36,548 nt of DNA from positions 1 to 36,548 of the forward strand of contig JAMPHB010000005.1 of assembly GCA_023663685.1 (NCBI GenBank), written 5' to 3'. Positions 8,548 through 16,875 of the stretch are shown piece after piece. Below the pieces are notes generated by a model. The model did no database searches. It was not told the origin of the DNA and worked only from the letters and a program-made list of their open reading frames with translations. The translations under genes and the position numbers were made by a program. Source of the stretch: Blautia sp. (lineage in GTDB: Bacteria > Bacillota > Clostridia > Lachnospirales > Lachnospiraceae). How positions within the stretch are numbered: position 1 is the stretch's first letter; each line of letters opens with the position of its first letter.

Positions 8548-9288
8548 ATGCGCTTGTCAAAACGTTTGGAGGCGGTGGCGGCTCTCGTCACCTCACGGGG
8601 AGTTCTTGCGGATATCGGGACGGATCACGGCTATGTGCCCATTGCGCTTGCAGAGAGCGGCCGGATAAAAAGAGCCATCGCGATGGACGTAAGGCAGGGT
8701 CCCCTGTCCCGGGCGCGGAAGAATATTGCGGCGGCAGGACTGGCGGATTGCATTGAGACGAGGCTCTCCGACGGGCTTACAGCATTATCTCCCGGGGAGG
8801 CGTCGGCGATTGTGATTGCGGGAATGGGCGGTGAGCTGATGCGCCGGATCCTCTCTGCGGGAGAGGCGGTCTGCGGGCAGGCGGACGAGCTGATCCTGCA
8901 GCCCCAGTCGGATATTGCCCGGGTGCGGGAGTATCTGCGCCTGCGGGGCTACCGCATCGACGCGGAGGCGATGGTGTGGGACGGCAAGTACTACCCGATG
9001 CTGCGCGCCGTGCATACGCCGGAGGCGGACGGCGTCCGGGGCGAAGAGGAAGAAATGGCATTGCTCGGCGACCTCTATGGGCCGCTGCTTTTGCGGGACA
9101 AAAATCCCCTGCTGTTCTCCTTTCTGGAAAAGGAGGGGGAGGAGCTTGCGCGGATTTTAGAGAGCCTGGACGGGCAGCCGGAGTCAGAGAAGGCGAAAGA
9201 GCGGCGCGGGCAGGTGCGCGTGCGGCTCTCTTACAATGAAAAGGCAAAAGAATTATGCCGGGCGGCAAATGCAAATATACATAATTAG
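8548..9288 (+). CDS. trmK: tRNA (adenine(22)-N(1))-methyltransferase
   Basis: TrmK transfers a methyl group from S-adenosylmethionine to N1 of A22 in the tRNA D loop. The Rossmann SAM-binding motif LADIGTDHGYVPIA is at about residues 20-33, followed by an acidic residue in AMDVRQGP and the family motif VIAGMGGELM. A helical C-terminal domain completes 246 residues, normal for the family. It starts 6 bases after rpoD, and the GGAG serving as its ribosome binding site lies inside the last rpoD codons. This position behind sigA is conserved in Firmicutes. Confidence 0.93.
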   Translation: MRLSKRLEAVAALVTSRGVLADIGTDHGYVPIALAESGRIKRAIAMDVRQGPLSRARKNIAAAGLADCIETRLSDGLTALSPGEASAIVIAGMGGELMRRILSAGEAVCGQADELILQPQSDIARVREYLRLRGYRIDAEAMVWDGKYYPMLRAVHTPEADGVRGEEEEMALLGDLYGPLLLRDKNPLLFSFLEKEGEELARILESLDGQPESEKAKERRGQVRVRLSYNEKAKELCRAANANIHN

Positions 9289-9300
9289 GAGTGAAGAGGG

Positions 9301-10986
9301 ATGCAGGAGTATCAGTTGGAAATAACAGTGGCGCCGGAGCGCGTGGAGACGGTGACGGTGCAGGAGGGGACGACGCTTGCAGGGCTGGCGGAACAGTATC
9401 AGGACAATTATGCGGACGCCATTGTGCTTGCGCTGGTGGACAAGAAGCTGCGTGAGTTGAACAAGAAGGTGACAAAATCCTGCAGCGTGGCATTTCTCAC
9501 AGTGACGGACAAGGACGGCAGGCGGGCATACCGCAGGAGCGTGACCCTTATGATGCAAAAGGCCGTGCACGATCTCTGGGACGAGCAGGTGCAGGTGCGG
9601 GTATTCTATTCGCTGGGGCAGGGCTACTACTGTGAGCTGGAGGGCTGTGAAAATTCCGCCGAGCGCATTGCGCAGGTGGAAGAGCGTATGCGCGCGCTCG
9701 TGGAGGCGGACATTACCATCGAAAAGCACAATGTAAAATCGCAGGAGGCGGAGGCCAAATTCGCTTCCTACGGCATGACGGACAAGGAGCGGCTCCTGCA
9801 TTACCGCAGAAGCTCAAGGGTGAATCTCTACCGGATCTCCGGCATGGAGGATTATTTTTACGGCTATATGGCGCCGAGGACGGGAATGCTCGGCTATTTC
9901 GCCCTCACGCCCTACGGGGACGGCTTTGTGCTGCGTTTTCCGAATAAAAAGGGCAGTGAGGTGGAGCCCCTTGCGGCCTCCGGGAAGCTGTACCAGACAC
10001 TAAAGGATTCAAGAAGCTGGAGCCGTATGCTCGGCGTGGGAACGATCGGCACGTTGAACGACGCCATTGCCGCCGGGCGCGGGGAGGAGATCATTCTGTT
10101 GCAGGAGGCGCTGATGGAGGAGAGTATCGGCGCATTAGCCGCACGGATCGCGGAGCGGGTGAAGGGAGAGCAGGGAGGAATCCGCACGAGATTCGTGATG
10201 ATTGCCGGCCCCTCCTCTTCCGGCAAGACCACCTTTTCCAACCGGCTGTGTATCCAGCTCATGGCGAAGGGCTTAAATCCCCACTCCATCGGGCTGGACG
10301 ATTACTATGCCGACCGGGAAAAATGCCCGCGGGACGAGAAGGGCAATCTGGATTTCGAGTGCCTGGAGGCGCTGGATATCGAGCAGTTTAACACGGATAT
10401 GACAAAGCTCATGCATGGGGAGACCGTGTCGATGCCCTCCTTCAATTTCAAGACCGGAAAGAGGGAATACCGGGGGAAAAAGCTGGCGCTCGGGGAGGAG
10501 GATATCCTTGTGATCGAGGGAATCCACGGGCTGAATGACAAGCTGTCCTACTCCCTGCCGAACGAGAGCAAATTTAAGATTTACATTTCTGCCCTGACGC
10601 AGCTCAATATCGACGAGCACAATCCCCTGCCGACGACGGACGGACGGCTTCTCAGGCGCATCGTGCGGGATGCGAGGACGAGGGGGACGTCGGCGCGGGA
10701 TACCATTGCCATGTGGGACAGTGTGCGGCGGGGCGAGGAAAAATACATTTTCCCGTTCCAGGACAGTGCGGACGTGATGTTCAATTCGGCGCTTTTGTAT
10801 GAGATTGCGGTGCTCAAGGTCTATGCGGAGCCCCTGCTGTTCCAGATTCCGAGGGATTGCCCGGAGTATCTGGAGGCGAAGCGTCTGCTGAAATTTCTGG
10901 ATTATTTTCTTCCCCTGCCGACGGAGGGAATCCAGCAGAATTCCCTTGTAAGGGAGTTTGTGGGGGGAAGCTGTTTTCACGTCTGA
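9301..10986 (+). CDS. Nucleoside (uridine-type) kinase with N-terminal TGS and ThrRS-like domains
   Basis: The 561-residue protein has a TGS-like domain (about 1-65), a segment resembling the second additional/editing domain of threonyl-tRNA synthetase (about 70-200), and a C-terminal phosphoribulokinase/uridine-kinase domain. The P-loop AGPSSSGKTTFSNRL is at about 302-316, with GLDDYYADR and a later VIEGIHGLND acidic motif. Such fusions are annotated as nucleoside kinases and are expected to phosphorylate uridine or cytidine with a nucleoside triphosphate; the role of the synthetase-like part is not settled. AGGAG precedes the ATG. It is the last gene of the dgt-rpoD operon. Confidence 0.88.
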   Translation: MQEYQLEITVAPERVETVTVQEGTTLAGLAEQYQDNYADAIVLALVDKKLRELNKKVTKSCSVAFLTVTDKDGRRAYRRSVTLMMQKAVHDLWDEQVQVRVFYSLGQGYYCELEGCENSAERIAQVEERMRALVEADITIEKHNVKSQEAEAKFASYGMTDKERLLHYRRSSRVNLYRISGMEDYFYGYMAPRTGMLGYFALTPYGDGFVLRFPNKKGSEVEPLAASGKLYQTLKDSRSWSRMLGVGTIGTLNDAIAAGRGEEIILLQEALMEESIGALAARIAERVKGEQGGIRTRFVMIAGPSSSGKTTFSNRLCIQLMAKGLNPHSIGLDDYYADREKCPRDEKGNLDFECLEALDIEQFNTDMTKLMHGETVSMPSFNFKTGKREYRGKKLALGEEDILVIEGIHGLNDKLSYSLPNESKFKIYISALTQLNIDEHNPLPTTDGRLLRRIVRDARTRGTSARDTIAMWDSVRRGEEKYIFPFQDSADVMFNSALLYEIAVLKVYAEPLLFQIPRDCPEYLEAKRLLKFLDYFLPLPTEGIQQNSLVREFVGGSCFHV

Positions 10987-10998
10987 GCAAACATTTTG

Positions 10999-11028
10999 TT
11001 TGCACCGAAAAACGTTCTATGGTATAGT
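10999..11028 (+). promoter_or_regulatory. Promoter of rnpB
   Basis: TTTGCA at 10999-11004 and TATAGT at 11023-11028 with an 18-nt spacer predict transcription from about 11035, right at the RNase P RNA 5' end. The -35 overlaps a 7-bp hairpin (10987-10993 with 10997-11003) that follows the kinase stop codon. Confidence 0.7.
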
Positions 11029-11035
11029 GGTAGCG

Positions 11036-11383
11036 GATTGCGCAGGACAGGTGATCGCGGCTGCAGGACCGAAAGGTCGCAGGTGAGGAAAGTCCGGGCT
11101 TCATAGGGCAGGATGCCGGTTAACGGCCGGTGGAGGAAACTCTAAGGAAAGTGCAACAGAAATGATACCGCTGCAGTTCATGCAGTAAGGGTGGAATGGC
11201 AGTGTAAGAGACTACCGCCTCTCTGGTAACAGAGAGGGCTGTGTAAACCCCATTCGAAGCAAGACCGAAGCAAAGCGTTGACGTGGCCCGCCAGCTTTAG
11301 GTAGGTCGCTTGAGGCGGCTGGCAACAGCCGTCCTAGACAGATGATCACCCAACGACATAACCCGGCTTATCGTCCTGACACA
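11036..11383 (+). ncRNA. rnpB: RNase P RNA (class A)
   Basis: This is the catalytic RNA of ribonuclease P, which cuts the 5' leader from tRNA precursors. The conserved core elements are all present: GGTGATCGCGGCTGCAG near the 5' end, GAGGAAAGTCCGGGCT at about 11085-11100, ACAGAAATGATACC in the middle, and the 3' block with AGACAGATGATCACCC and CATAACCCGGCTTAT. Helix P1 forms from CAGGAC (11043-11048) and GTCCTG (11373-11378). The architecture is class A (ancestral), usual in Clostridia. The ends are estimated from P1 and the promoter, to within a few bases. Confidence 0.96.
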
Positions 11384-11387
11384 GTCT

Positions 11388-11419
11388 GGCCCGCAGCGTT
11401 TGCTGTGGGCCTTATTCCT
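11388..11419 (+). terminator. Rho-independent terminator of rnpB
   Basis: A 10-bp GC-rich stem (11388-11397 with 11402-11411, one G-U pair) and a 4-nt loop are followed by TTATTCCT. It lies directly after the RNase P RNA. The T-tract is interrupted. Confidence 0.75.
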
Positions 11420-11459
11420 AAATAGTTTCTAAAGTCTTTCTTAAAAGACAATACGTCTC

Positions 11460-11488
11460 TTGACGCTGGATTTTTGTGGGAGTAATAT
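11460..11488 (+). promoter_or_regulatory. Promoter of the zinc-ribbon/DUF5685/DnaJ operon
   Basis: TTGACG at 11460-11465, a 17-nt spacer and TAATAT at 11483-11488 predict transcription from about 11495, giving a leader of roughly 40 nt before the ATG at 11533. Confidence 0.75.
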
Positions 11489-11532
11489 GCTTATTGCAGA
11501 TGTTGCGGTAAGCATTTTTCACGAGGTGGGAT

Positions 11533-11928
11533 ATGAGAGAAAAATTTTATCATTTTATGGAAGGGCGCAATGGCACGGACGAGCTGGCGAGGCTGGAGTC
11601 GTGGGTGATTCTGGTGCTGCTGATCGTTGGTATTTTTTCGAGGCTCGGGATTTTTACGATTCTGGCGCTGGCTCTGATGATACATATGTATTTTAGGGTG
11701 TTTTCCAAAAACACGGCAAAGCGCCGTGAGGAGAACCAGAAGTATGTGAATTTCCGCTATCAGCGCACCGTGCAGTGGAATAAATGGAAAAAGCGGATGG
11801 GTCAGCGCAAAATCTACCGTTATTACAAGTGCCCGGCATGTAAGCAGCAGGTCCGGGTGCCAAAGGGGCACGGAAAAATTGAGATTACCTGCCCGAAGTG
11901 CCGGGGAACCTTTGTCCGCAGATCGTGA
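11533..11928 (+). CDS. Small membrane protein with C-terminal zinc ribbon
   Basis: The 131-residue protein has a short cytosolic N-terminus, one long or two short hydrophobic segments (about 24-54), a basic region and a C-terminal zinc ribbon with two paired cysteine knuckles: CPAC at about 99-102 and CPKC at about 119-122. GAGGTGGG precedes the ATG. Only 9 bases separate it from the DUF5685 gene, so it is the first gene of a three-gene operon ending with a DnaJ protein. No enzymatic motif is visible; a membrane-tethered adaptor is a guess from its layout. Confidence 0.8.
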   Translation: MREKFYHFMEGRNGTDELARLESWVILVLLIVGIFSRLGIFTILALALMIHMYFRVFSKNTAKRREENQKYVNFRYQRTVQWNKWKKRMGQRKIYRYYKCPACKQQVRVPKGHGKIEITCPKCRGTFVRRS

Positions 11929-11937
11929 GGGGACAGT

Positions 11938-12786
11938 ATGTTTGGATATATCAATGTGAACAGTCAGGAGCTGTCGGAGGAGAATAAGCGGATTTACCAG
12001 TCCTACTACTGTGGGCTGTGCAAAAGCCTGCGGAGCTTCTGCGGGACGAAGGGGCAGGCGCTGATCAACTATGATATCACCTTTCTGGTCGTGCTTCTGA
12101 CGGGGCTTTATGAGCCGGAAACCGCGGACGGGGAGTTTACCTGCGTGCTGCATCCGGTCAAAAAACGCCGGTATTTTTATAATGAGATTCAGGACTATGC
12201 GGCGCAGATGAACGTCCTTCTGGCCTACTACAATCTGGTGGACGACTGGAAGGACGAAAGAAATCTGACGAAAAAGACAATCGCCTCCATGTTTCGGAAA
12301 GACTACGAGCAGGTGGAGAAGAATTATCCAAGACAGACGGAGGCAGTGGAGAACTATATTGCAAGACTGGCCGAATGCGAGGCGCGCAGGGAGCGCAATA
12401 TTGATCTGGCAGCAGGGCTGACGGGGGAGGCGCTGGGAGAAATATTTGCGTGGAGGAAGGATGAGTGGTATGATGAACTCAGAACCCTCGGTTTTTATAT
12501 GGGAAAGTTTATCTATCTCATGGACGCCTACGAGGATTACCGGGAGGACGTGAGGAAGGACAGCTACAATCCCCTGCGTTTTATACAGACTGAGAACGAG
12601 CAGGAATTCGAGACGCTGTGCAGGCTTATGATGACCAGCATGATATCGGAGTGCGCCAAGTCCTTCGAGCGGCTTCCGATTTTGCTGCACGCGGATATTC
12701 TGCGGAATATCCTCTATTCCGGTGTGTGGTCAAAATATGAATATATCCAGTTGAAAAAGAAGAAAAAGCAAAAGCAGAAATCATAA
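11938..12786 (+). CDS. DUF5685 family protein with two acidic motifs
   Basis: The 282-residue, mainly helical protein matches my memory of the DUF5685 family (function unknown). It has a CGLC knuckle (25-28) near the N-terminus and two acid-rich helical motifs: VDDWKDE (101-107) and [14 protein letters not shown] (195-208), the second followed by SYNPL. The pattern resembles the two metal-binding motifs of class I isoprenoid synthases such as phytoene/squalene synthases, although identity cannot be claimed. The C-terminus is strongly basic ([12 protein letters not shown]). It lies between a zinc-ribbon membrane protein and a DnaJ protein, 9 and 11 bases away. Confidence 0.82.
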   Translation: MFGYINVNSQELSEENKRIYQSYYCGLCKSLRSFCGTKGQALINYDITFLVVLLTGLYEPETADGEFTCVLHPVKKRRYFYNEIQDYAAQMNVLLAYYNLVDDWKDERNLTKKTIASMFRKDYEQVEKNYPRQTEAVENYIARLAECEARRERNIDLAAGLTGEALGEIFAWRKDEWYDELRTLGFYMGKFIYLMDAYEDYREDVRKDSYNPLRFIQTENEQEFETLCRLMMTSMISECAKSFERLPILLHADILRNILYSGVWSKYEYIQLKKKKKQKQKS

Positions 12787-12797
12787 AGGGGCAGAAT

Positions 12798-13481
12798 ATG
12801 ACAGATCCGTATCAGGTGCTTGGGATTCACCGGGGCGCCTCCGACGAGGAGATTAAGAAAGCATACCGCAGCTTGAGCCGCAGATACCACCCGGACGCCA
12901 ATGTGAACAATCCGAACAAGGCGCAGGCAGAGGAGCGTTTCAAGCAGGTGCAGCAGGCCTATGACCAGATTATGAAGGAAAAACAGCAGGGCACGGCGGG
13001 AGGTTATAGCGGCTACGCGCAGAGGGAAAGGGAAAATGGAAACGCGCAGCAGGGACCCTTCGGCGGCTTTTCCGGCACATATTACTATGGGAATAATACC
13101 TACCGCTCCGCCAGTCAGGAGCCGTCCCCGAAAATGCAGGCCGCGCTCAACTATTTGCGCAGCCAGAGCTACGCGGAGGCGCTGCATGTATTAAACGATA
13201 TTCCGCTCTCCGAGAGAAAGGGACGCTGGTATTACTATAGCGCGATGGCCAATCAGGGACTCGGCAACAAAGCCACAGCCCTCGAACATATACAGATGGC
13301 TGTGGCTTTAGAGCCAAGTAATATGGAGTTCAGACAGTTTAAGCAGCATTTGGAGTACGGCGGGACATGGTACTCCAACATGGGAAGCGCCTACGAGCGT
13401 CCCTACAGCAGCTACGGGAATTTCTGTGTGAGTCTGTTATGTATGCAGGCGCTGTGTACCTGCTGCTGCAGGCCGTTCTAG
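12798..13481 (+). CDS. DnaJ-domain protein with TPR-like middle and Cys-rich tail
   Basis: The 227-residue protein has an N-terminal J domain (about 3-65) with the HPD motif intact at 31-33, so it can stimulate a DnaK ATPase. A Gly/Gln/Tyr-rich linker follows (about 65-105), then helical TPR-like sequence (about 112-185). The last 18 residues are hydrophobic with six cysteines, ending CTCCCRPF. It lacks the zinc fingers and substrate-binding domains of true DnaJ, so it is a specialised J protein. The tail could anchor in a membrane or bind metal. It is the third gene of the operon beginning at 11533. Confidence 0.87.
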   Translation: MTDPYQVLGIHRGASDEEIKKAYRSLSRRYHPDANVNNPNKAQAEERFKQVQQAYDQIMKEKQQGTAGGYSGYAQRERENGNAQQGPFGGFSGTYYYGNNTYRSASQEPSPKMQAALNYLRSQSYAEALHVLNDIPLSERKGRWYYYSAMANQGLGNKATALEHIQMAVALEPSNMEFRQFKQHLEYGGTWYSNMGSAYERPYSSYGNFCVSLLCMQALCTCCCRPF

Positions 13482-13495
13482 CAGAGAACGGCTTT
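13472..13495 (+). terminator. Terminator overlapping the end of the DnaJ-like gene
   Basis: An 8-bp perfect stem pairs 13472-13479 with 13485-13492 around a 5-nt loop that contains the stop codon, and is followed by TTT. The T-tract is short, so efficiency is uncertain. Confidence 0.55.
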
Positions 13496-13501
13496 CTGCC
13501 G

Positions 13502-13924
13502 TTACAGGTCATCCGGGTCAAAATCCATGCTCCGGGCGCCGATATCCATGGTGCTTAAGGTGCGGCGTTTCAGTCTTGCGGCTTCGGAGGCTTTTAACAG
13601 ATAGCCCTTGATCTCTTTGGAATGTCTGATATGTATCAGCCGAAGCTCCTTGTCTGTCACGTCTCCGGTGTAGCAGATTACCGTTCCGAGTCCAAAAATG
13701 CGCTCCATCAGGGAGGTCACAAGCTTAACGTCCTGAATCTTGTACATGTAGCAGTCGTCCTCCTCCGTGTGGAGAAGGCCTTTATTTACGGTCAGCAGTG
13801 CCGGAGTGACCGTATATTTGGTGAAGGTCCACGGGAGCCCGAAAAAGAGCAGGCGTTTGCGCTCCCTATACATCACTTCGTCGTCATTTTCCGGCCCGTT
13901 GGTATTGATTCTCTCGTCGTCCAT
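13502..13924 (-). CDS. PH-domain (bPH2/YdbS-like) protein
   Basis: The 140-residue protein resembles the bacterial PH domain family: strands such as KYTVTPALLTVNKGLL, then YMYKIQDVKLVTSLMERIFG and the typical GTVICYTGD step. No membrane segment is strong enough to call. I chose the ATG at 13924 because GGAG lies 8 nt upstream; the in-frame ATG at 13969 begins close to the predicted transcription start and has no ribosome binding site. It converges on the DnaJ operon and diverges from pyrB. Its function is unknown. Confidence 0.75.
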   Translation of the reverse strand: MDDERINTNGPENDDEVMYRERKRLLFFGLPWTFTKYTVTPALLTVNKGLLHTEEDDCYMYKIQDVKLVTSLMERIFGLGTVICYTGDVTDKELRLIHIRHSKEIKGYLLKASEAARLKRRTLSTMDIGARSMDFDPDDL

Positions 13925-13972
13925 AATCATTTCTCCTTCTTTTCGTATTTTTGAAAAAACTACTTCCATTTT

Positions 13973-14000
13973 ATTGTACTAGAAAAATCTAAAAATGCAA
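13973..14000 (-). promoter_or_regulatory. Promoter of the PH-domain gene
   Basis: On the minus strand TTGCAT (complement of 13995-14000), a 16-nt spacer and TACAAT (complement of 13973-13978) predict a start near 13966, which supports the ATG at 13924. Confidence 0.6.
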
Positions 14001-14011
14001 TGTGTTTTATC

Positions 14012-14040
14012 TTGAAATCAGGGGGGCTATAGTATATGAT
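14012..14040 (+). promoter_or_regulatory. Promoter of pyrBI
   Basis: TTGAAA at 14012-14017, a 17-nt spacer and TATGAT at 14035-14040 predict a start at about 14047 and a leader of roughly 30 nt. There is no room for a PyrR attenuator or a leader-peptide attenuator between this promoter and pyrB. Confidence 0.65.
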
Positions 14041-14076
14041 AAGGAAAGTGTGGTATGGTTAAAGAGGAGGAATGCT

Positions 14077-14994
14077 ATGAGACATCTGATGAGTCCGCTT
14101 GATTTTTCGGTGGAGGAGCTGGACAGGCTTTTGGAGCTGGCGAATGACATTGAGAAAAACCCGGAGAAATACAAAAAGGCCTGCGAGGGGAAAAAGCTCG
14201 CCACCTGCTTTTATGAGCCGAGCACAAGGACAAGGCTCAGCTTTGAGGCCGCGATGCTGAATCTGGGCGGCTCGGTGTTAGGCTTTGCCAGCGCCGATTC
14301 TTCGTCGGCGGCCAAGGGCGAGAGCATATCGGACACCATTCGGGTGATCTCCTGCTATGCAGATATATGTGCCATGCGGCATCCGAAGGAGGGGGCAGCT
14401 CTCGTGGCGTCCCAGAGATCGAAAATTCCCGTGATAAACGCCGGGGATGGCGGGCATCAGCACCCCACCCAGACGCTGACGGATCTATTGACAATCCGCT
14501 CCCTAAAGGGCAGGCTGGGGAATCTCACGATCGGGCTCTGCGGGGATTTGAAGTTTGGCCGCACGGTTCACTCGCTCATCAATGCGCTGATCCGCTATGA
14601 GAATGTCCGGTTTGTCCTGATCTCACCCGAAGAGCTTCGGATTCCCGATTACATCCGCGAGGATGTGCTTCGGGCGAACCATATCGAGTTTGAGGAGGTG
14701 GAGCGCCTCGAGGACGCCATCGGCTCTCTGGACGTACTGTACATGACGAGAGTACAGAGGGAGCGCTTTTTTAATGAGGAGGATTACATTCGCCTGAAGG
14801 ATTACTATATTCTGACGAAGGCGAAGCTGGAGCTTGCGGGGCCGGACATGCTGGTGCTGCATCCCCTGCCGAGAGTGAATGAGATCTCCGTGGAGGTGGA
14901 CGATGATCCGAGGGCGGCATATTTTAAGCAGGTGCAGTATGGCGTATATGTGCGCATGGCTTTGATTTTGACGCTGCTTGGTCTGGCGGAATAG
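14077..14994 (+). CDS. pyrB: Aspartate carbamoyltransferase catalytic subunit
   Basis: PyrB condenses carbamoyl phosphate with aspartate to give carbamoyl-aspartate, the committed step of pyrimidine synthesis. The carbamoyl-phosphate motif STRTR is at 49-53, the active-site lysine of AAKGES at 80, and HPTQ at 129-132. The HPLPRVNEI segment near residue 270 is also intact. The 305-residue length is normal. The start at 14077 has a strong AGGAGG 6 nt upstream; the open frame reaches back to 14002, but that region contains the promoter. pyrI follows after 9 bases, so the enzyme is the catalytic-regulatory holoenzyme type. Confidence 0.97.
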   Translation: MRHLMSPLDFSVEELDRLLELANDIEKNPEKYKKACEGKKLATCFYEPSTRTRLSFEAAMLNLGGSVLGFASADSSSAAKGESISDTIRVISCYADICAMRHPKEGAALVASQRSKIPVINAGDGGHQHPTQTLTDLLTIRSLKGRLGNLTIGLCGDLKFGRTVHSLINALIRYENVRFVLISPEELRIPDYIREDVLRANHIEFEEVERLEDAIGSLDVLYMTRVQRERFFNEEDYIRLKDYYILTKAKLELAGPDMLVLHPLPRVNEISVEVDDDPRAAYFKQVQYGVYVRMALILTLLGLAE

Positions 14995-15003
14995 GAGGCG
15001 TAT

Positions 15004-15444
15004 ATGTTAAATATCAGTGGAATCAATGAGGGCTTTGTGCTCGACCATATTCAGGCGGGAATGAGTATGCAGATCTACCATGACCTGAAGCTGGACGAGC
15101 TGGACTGTACGGTGGCCATTATCAAGAATGCGAGAAGCAATAAGATGGGGAAGAAGGATATCATCAAGGTGGAGTGCCCCATCGAATCGCTGGATCTGGA
15201 TATTCTGGGCTTTATCGACCACAACATCACAGTTAATGTCATCAAGGGAGACAATATTGTGGATAAGAAGGTGCTCTCCCTGCCCGGACAGGTGAAAAAC
15301 GTTATCAAATGCAAGAATCCCCGGTGCGTTACCTCCACCGAGCAGGAGCTGGATCAGATTTTTCTGCTGACGGACGCCCAAAAGGAAATCTACCGCTGCA
15401 AGTACTGTGAGGAGAAGTATTCGAACCGCAGGAGAGTGATGTAG
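15004..15444 (+). CDS. pyrI: Aspartate carbamoyltransferase regulatory subunit
   Basis: PyrI binds nucleotide effectors and holds the catalytic trimers together through a zinc site. The 146-residue protein has the N-terminal allosteric domain and a C-terminal zinc domain with all four cysteines: C103, C108, C132 and C135, in CKNPRC and CKYC. It follows pyrB after 9 bases and is surely cotranscribed. No other pyr genes are adjacent, so pyrBI stands apart from the rest of the pathway here. AGGAGG is present just upstream. Confidence 0.96.
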   Translation: MLNISGINEGFVLDHIQAGMSMQIYHDLKLDELDCTVAIIKNARSNKMGKKDIIKVECPIESLDLDILGFIDHNITVNVIKGDNIVDKKVLSLPGQVKNVIKCKNPRCVTSTEQELDQIFLLTDAQKEIYRCKYCEEKYSNRRRVM

Positions 15445-15476
15445 AAAATAAAGTTTTTGCACTTTGGTGCATAAAT

Positions 15477-15505
15477 TTGAAAATTTAAAGTTTTTGTGCT
15501 ATCAT
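15477..15505 (+). promoter_or_regulatory. Promoter of the DUF4143 ATPase gene
   Basis: TTGAAA at 15477-15482, a 17-nt spacer and TATCAT at 15500-15505 predict a start near 15512. The AT-rich region also contains a direct repeat AAAGTTTTTG at 15450 and 15487. Confidence 0.7.
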
Positions 15506-15528
15506 CATGCTGTAAGGAGGTGCCCGCA

Positions 15529-16875
15529 ATGATTGATACACATACGCTAAAAAAAAGAAATTTGTATTTAAAAAAGTTGATTGCTTTTCAGGATACAGAA
15601 CCCGTAAAGGTTGTCACCGGAATTCGCAGATGCGGCAAATCTAGTCTGCTTAAGTTAATGGTCGCACATTTGAAAGAAAGTGGAATTGCGGCTGAACAGA
15701 TCATTGAGATGAATTTTGAATCTCATGCATATAAAAAAATGAACAGTGATGCGTTTTATGAGTATGTAAAACAGCATATGCTGCCAGACAGGAGAATGTA
15801 CTTATTTTTTGATGAAGTGCAGCGGGTACCGGACTGGGAGGAGGCAGTGAATTCCTTTCGGGTAGATTTTAACTGTGATATTTATATTACGGGTTCCAAC
15901 GCATATTTGCTTTCTTCTGAGTATTCAACCTATCTGTCAGGGAGGTGTGTGGAAATAAAAATGCTTCCGCTCTCTTTCAGCGAGTTTCTATATTTCCACG
16001 GTTTTGAAGTCAGAGAGACACAAAGCGCTTTCGGAGGTATGAGGAAACAAGTGTTTCACAAAGATGGCGGGCATTATGAGATGCGGGAAGCTTTTGAGGC
16101 CTATATGCGTTTTGGCGGAATGCCGGGCATTGCCGATATTGGGCTTGACCAGGAAAAGGCTCTGATATTATTGGAAGGAATTTACTCCACTGTCATTGTC
16201 CGGGATATTTTGGAACGGGAAAAAATAAGAGGACAGAAACGAATTACTGACCCCGTTCTTTTAAAAAAGATTGTTACATTTCTTGCTGATAATATCGGCA
16301 GCAGTGTCTCGGTCTCAGCCATTGGCAATACTCTTGTAAATGAGGGATTGCTGGAAGACGGAAAGCGAAAGGGGACTCCCAGCGCCCACACGGTACAGGC
16401 ATATGTCAATGCATTGCTGGAATCCTATTTTTTTTATGATATCAAACGCTTTGACATTAAAGGAAGAGAATTTTTGCGAACTCTCGGAAAGTACTATATT
16501 GTTGATATAGGACTGAGAAATTATCTTCTGGGATTTCGGAACCGCGACAGTGGTCATGCATTGGAAAATGTGGTCTATTTTGAGCTGCTTAGAAGAGGGT
16601 TTGACGTCTCCATAGGAAAAGTAGGTCGTGCGGAAGTGGATTTCATTGCTGCCAGAGCGGATGATAAAATGTATGTGCAGGTCACGGAATCCATGGCAAA
16701 TGAAGCTGTCCGTGCCAGAGAGTTAGCTCCATTGCAGCAGATCAGCGACAACTATGAAAAGCTGGTTCTTTCACTGGATGCAGGATTAGATTCTTCTTAT
16801 GAGGGAATCAAATCAATGAATGTGATGGACTGGATGCTTGAGTGTGGAATATACAACAAAGAAAGCAGCCTATGA
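15529..16875 (+). CDS. AAA ATPase with DUF4143 domain
   Basis: The 448-residue protein has an N-terminal AAA_14-type ATPase domain: Walker A GIRRCGKSS at 31-39, Walker B MYLFFDEVQ at about 94-102, and the sensor ITGSNAYLLS. It is followed by a DUF4143 domain, with restriction-endonuclease-like strands near VDFIAARADDKMYVQVTES. The start at 15529 has AAGGAGGT 7 nt upstream; an in-frame upstream start would overlap the -10 box. The gene is clearly more AT-rich than its neighbours and has its own promoter and terminator, suggesting horizontal acquisition. These proteins are abundant in prokaryotes and their role is not established. Confidence 0.87.
   Translation: MIDTHTLKKRNLYLKKLIAFQDTEPVKVVTGIRRCGKSSLLKLMVAHLKESGIAAEQIIEMNFESHAYKKMNSDAFYEYVKQHMLPDRRMYLFFDEVQRVPDWEEAVNSFRVDFNCDIYITGSNAYLLSSEYSTYLSGRCVEIKMLPLSFSEFLYFHGFEVRETQSAFGGMRKQVFHKDGGHYEMREAFEAYMRFGGMPGIADIGLDQEKALILLEGIYSTVIVRDILEREKIRGQKRITDPVLLKKIVTFLADNIGSSVSVSAIGNTLVNEGLLEDGKRKGTPSAHTVQAYVNALLESYFFYDIKRFDIKGREFLRTLGKYYIVDIGLRNYLLGFRNRDSGHALENVVYFELLRRGFDVSIGKVGRAEVDFIAARADDKMYVQVTESMANEAVRARELAPLQQISDNYEKLVLSLDAGLDSSYEGIKSMNVMDWMLECGIYNKESSL

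Noticed and set aside
11487-11519. Hairpin ATGCTTA/TAAGCAT with T-tract as terminator of the downstream operon leader
   Set aside because: Its left arm overlaps the -10 box, so transcripts from the 11460 promoter cannot form it; at most it could stop read-through from rnpB.
11491-12690. A 399-codon open frame on the minus strand across the zinc-ribbon and DUF5685 genes
   Set aside because: It is the antisense shadow of two well-supported genes with good ribosome binding sites; its product is rich in His, Arg and Leu without domain pattern. The same applies to long minus-strand frames at 3147-4196, 19618-20751, 26016-27104 and 31468-32505.
14002-14076. 25-codon N-terminal extension of pyrB
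   Set aside because: The region contains the promoter, and AGGAGG is correctly placed only for ATG 14077.
13995-14076. PyrR attenuator before pyrB
   Set aside because: The leader from the predicted start is only about 30 nt and forms no antiterminator/terminator pair.
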